Below are positions 63,694-64,000 of a stretch of 64,000 nt of DNA, one piece after another (the first letter of the stretch is position 1; each line of letters opens with the position of its first letter). The notes under the pieces are model-generated. The model was not told where the DNA came from. It saw nothing but the letters and a program-made list of their open reading frames with translations, and made no database searches. Source of the stretch: Crassaminicella profunda (lineage in GTDB: Bacteria > Bacillota > Clostridia > Peptostreptococcales > Thermotaleaceae); the NCBI RefSeq assembly GCF_019884785.1, contig NZ_CP082326.1:3155355-3219354 (forward strand), written 5' to 3'. Position numbers and translations under genes: made by a program.

Positions 63694-64000
63694 TTATTCA
63701 CCTAATGCTTCTTTTCTTAAAATTTCAGCTTTATCTGTTTTTTCCCATGGAAGATCAATGTCTGTTCTGCCAAAATGTCCATATGCAGCCGTTTGTTTAA
63801 AGATTGGTCTTCTTAAATCTAAATCTCTAATGATTGCTGCTGGTCTTAAATCAAAGTGCTTACTTACAAGCTCTTCTAGTTTTTCTTCAGCTACTTTACC
63901 TGTTCCAAATGTTTCTACAAGGATAGATACCGGTTGTGCTACTCCGATTGCATAAGCAAGCTCTAGTTCGCATTTATCTGCAAGTCCTGCTGCTACAATG
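63694..64000 (-). CDS. metK: S-adenosylmethionine synthetase, C-terminal part (5' end outside window)
   Basis: 102 codons ending at TAA 63696-63694. The translation has [26 protein letters not shown], then [35 protein letters not shown] and [11 protein letters not shown], which are the C-terminal domain landmarks of MetK. The enzyme makes SAM from methionine and ATP, feeding the methyltransferases seen in this window among others. The gene continues beyond 64000. Confidence 0.95.
   Translation of the reverse strand, partial: IVAAGLADKCELELAYAIGVAQPVSILVETFGTGKVAEEKLEELVSKHFDLRPAAIIRDLDLRRPIFKQTAAYGHFGRTDIDLPWEKTDKAEILRKEALGE

Overview
The window is AT-rich DNA from a motile, Gram-positive anaerobe of the class Clostridia. 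Supporting this are AT-biased codons, strong AGGAGG-type ribosome binding sites, the secA-prfB pair, a Bacillus/Clostridium-style late flagellar locus (comFC, yvyF-type, flgM, flgN, flgK, flgL, DUF6470, fliW, csrA, flagellin) and RecD2. Genus and species cannot be fixed from the sequence alone. Almost every gene is on the minus strand. The only plus-strand genes are the tail of hisC at the left edge and yaaR in the middle. I saw no tRNA, rRNA, insertion sequence, prophage or CRISPR array.

Region by region: (1) 1-9480 is housekeeping: hisC end, ppaX, tex, prfB with its programmed frameshift, secA, a DUF5317 membrane protein and hpf, followed by about 800 bp without genes that carries a cluster of DnaA-box-like 9-mers. 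(2) 9454-14178 is a five-gene branched-chain amino-acid ABC transporter operon (livK-H-M-G-F), bounded by two copies of a 21-bp sequence. (3) 14180-14424 is a strongly supported non-coding RNA gene with its own promoter and terminator, most likely a raiA-type RNA. (4) 14483-29293 is the first flagellar block: FliT-like chaperone, FliS, FliD, FlaG, a second FliS, a giant 1373-residue flagellin with six tandem repeats, a FliK-like 911-residue protein, YaaR, YjfB, a short flagellin and a flagellin with an inserted zinc metallopeptidase (flagellinolysin). (5) 29538-45732 is a nonulosonic (legionaminic-type) acid and flagellin glycosylation island ending at a Maf-type glycosyltransferase. (6) 45806-55515 is the second flagellar block: a flagellin with an internal 457-bp duplication, a coiled-coil protein, csrA, fliW, DUF6470, flgL, flgK, flgN, flgM, a YvyF-type protein and comFC. 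(7) 55737-59888 is a small glycan-modification operon (nucleotidyltransferase-methyltransferase fusion, alkaline-phosphatase-superfamily enzyme with a TPR-like N-terminus, APS kinase). (8) 60263-64000 holds recD2, a YvrJ-family protein, a sigma-70-family factor and the 3' end of metK.

How the parts fit: seven sites resembling sigma-28 (SigD) promoters, TAAA-N14..16-GCCGATAA/T, lie upstream of flaG, yaaR, yjfB, the flagellinolysin gene, the 45.8-47.7 kb flagellin gene, flgM and, unexpectedly, the APS-kinase operon. FlgM is the expected anti-sigma factor for this class. CsrA and FliW are encoded beside a flagellin gene whose leader has a GGA-loop hairpin; the flagellinolysin leader has a matching hairpin with one compensated base pair, which points to CsrA control of both mRNAs. 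The sugar island is adjacent to flagellin genes and ends in a Maf transferase, so its product is probably attached to flagellin. Its extra enzymes (PIG-L deacetylase, ATP-grasp ligase, methyltransferase, class-III aminotransferase, nitrilase) suggest an unusual N-acyl group on the sugar.

Most striking items: the combination of four very different flagellins (short, duplicated, proteolytic, giant), the sugar island with amino-acid-ligating chemistry, the DnaA-box cluster, and the structured RNA gene separated from hpf by the liv operon.
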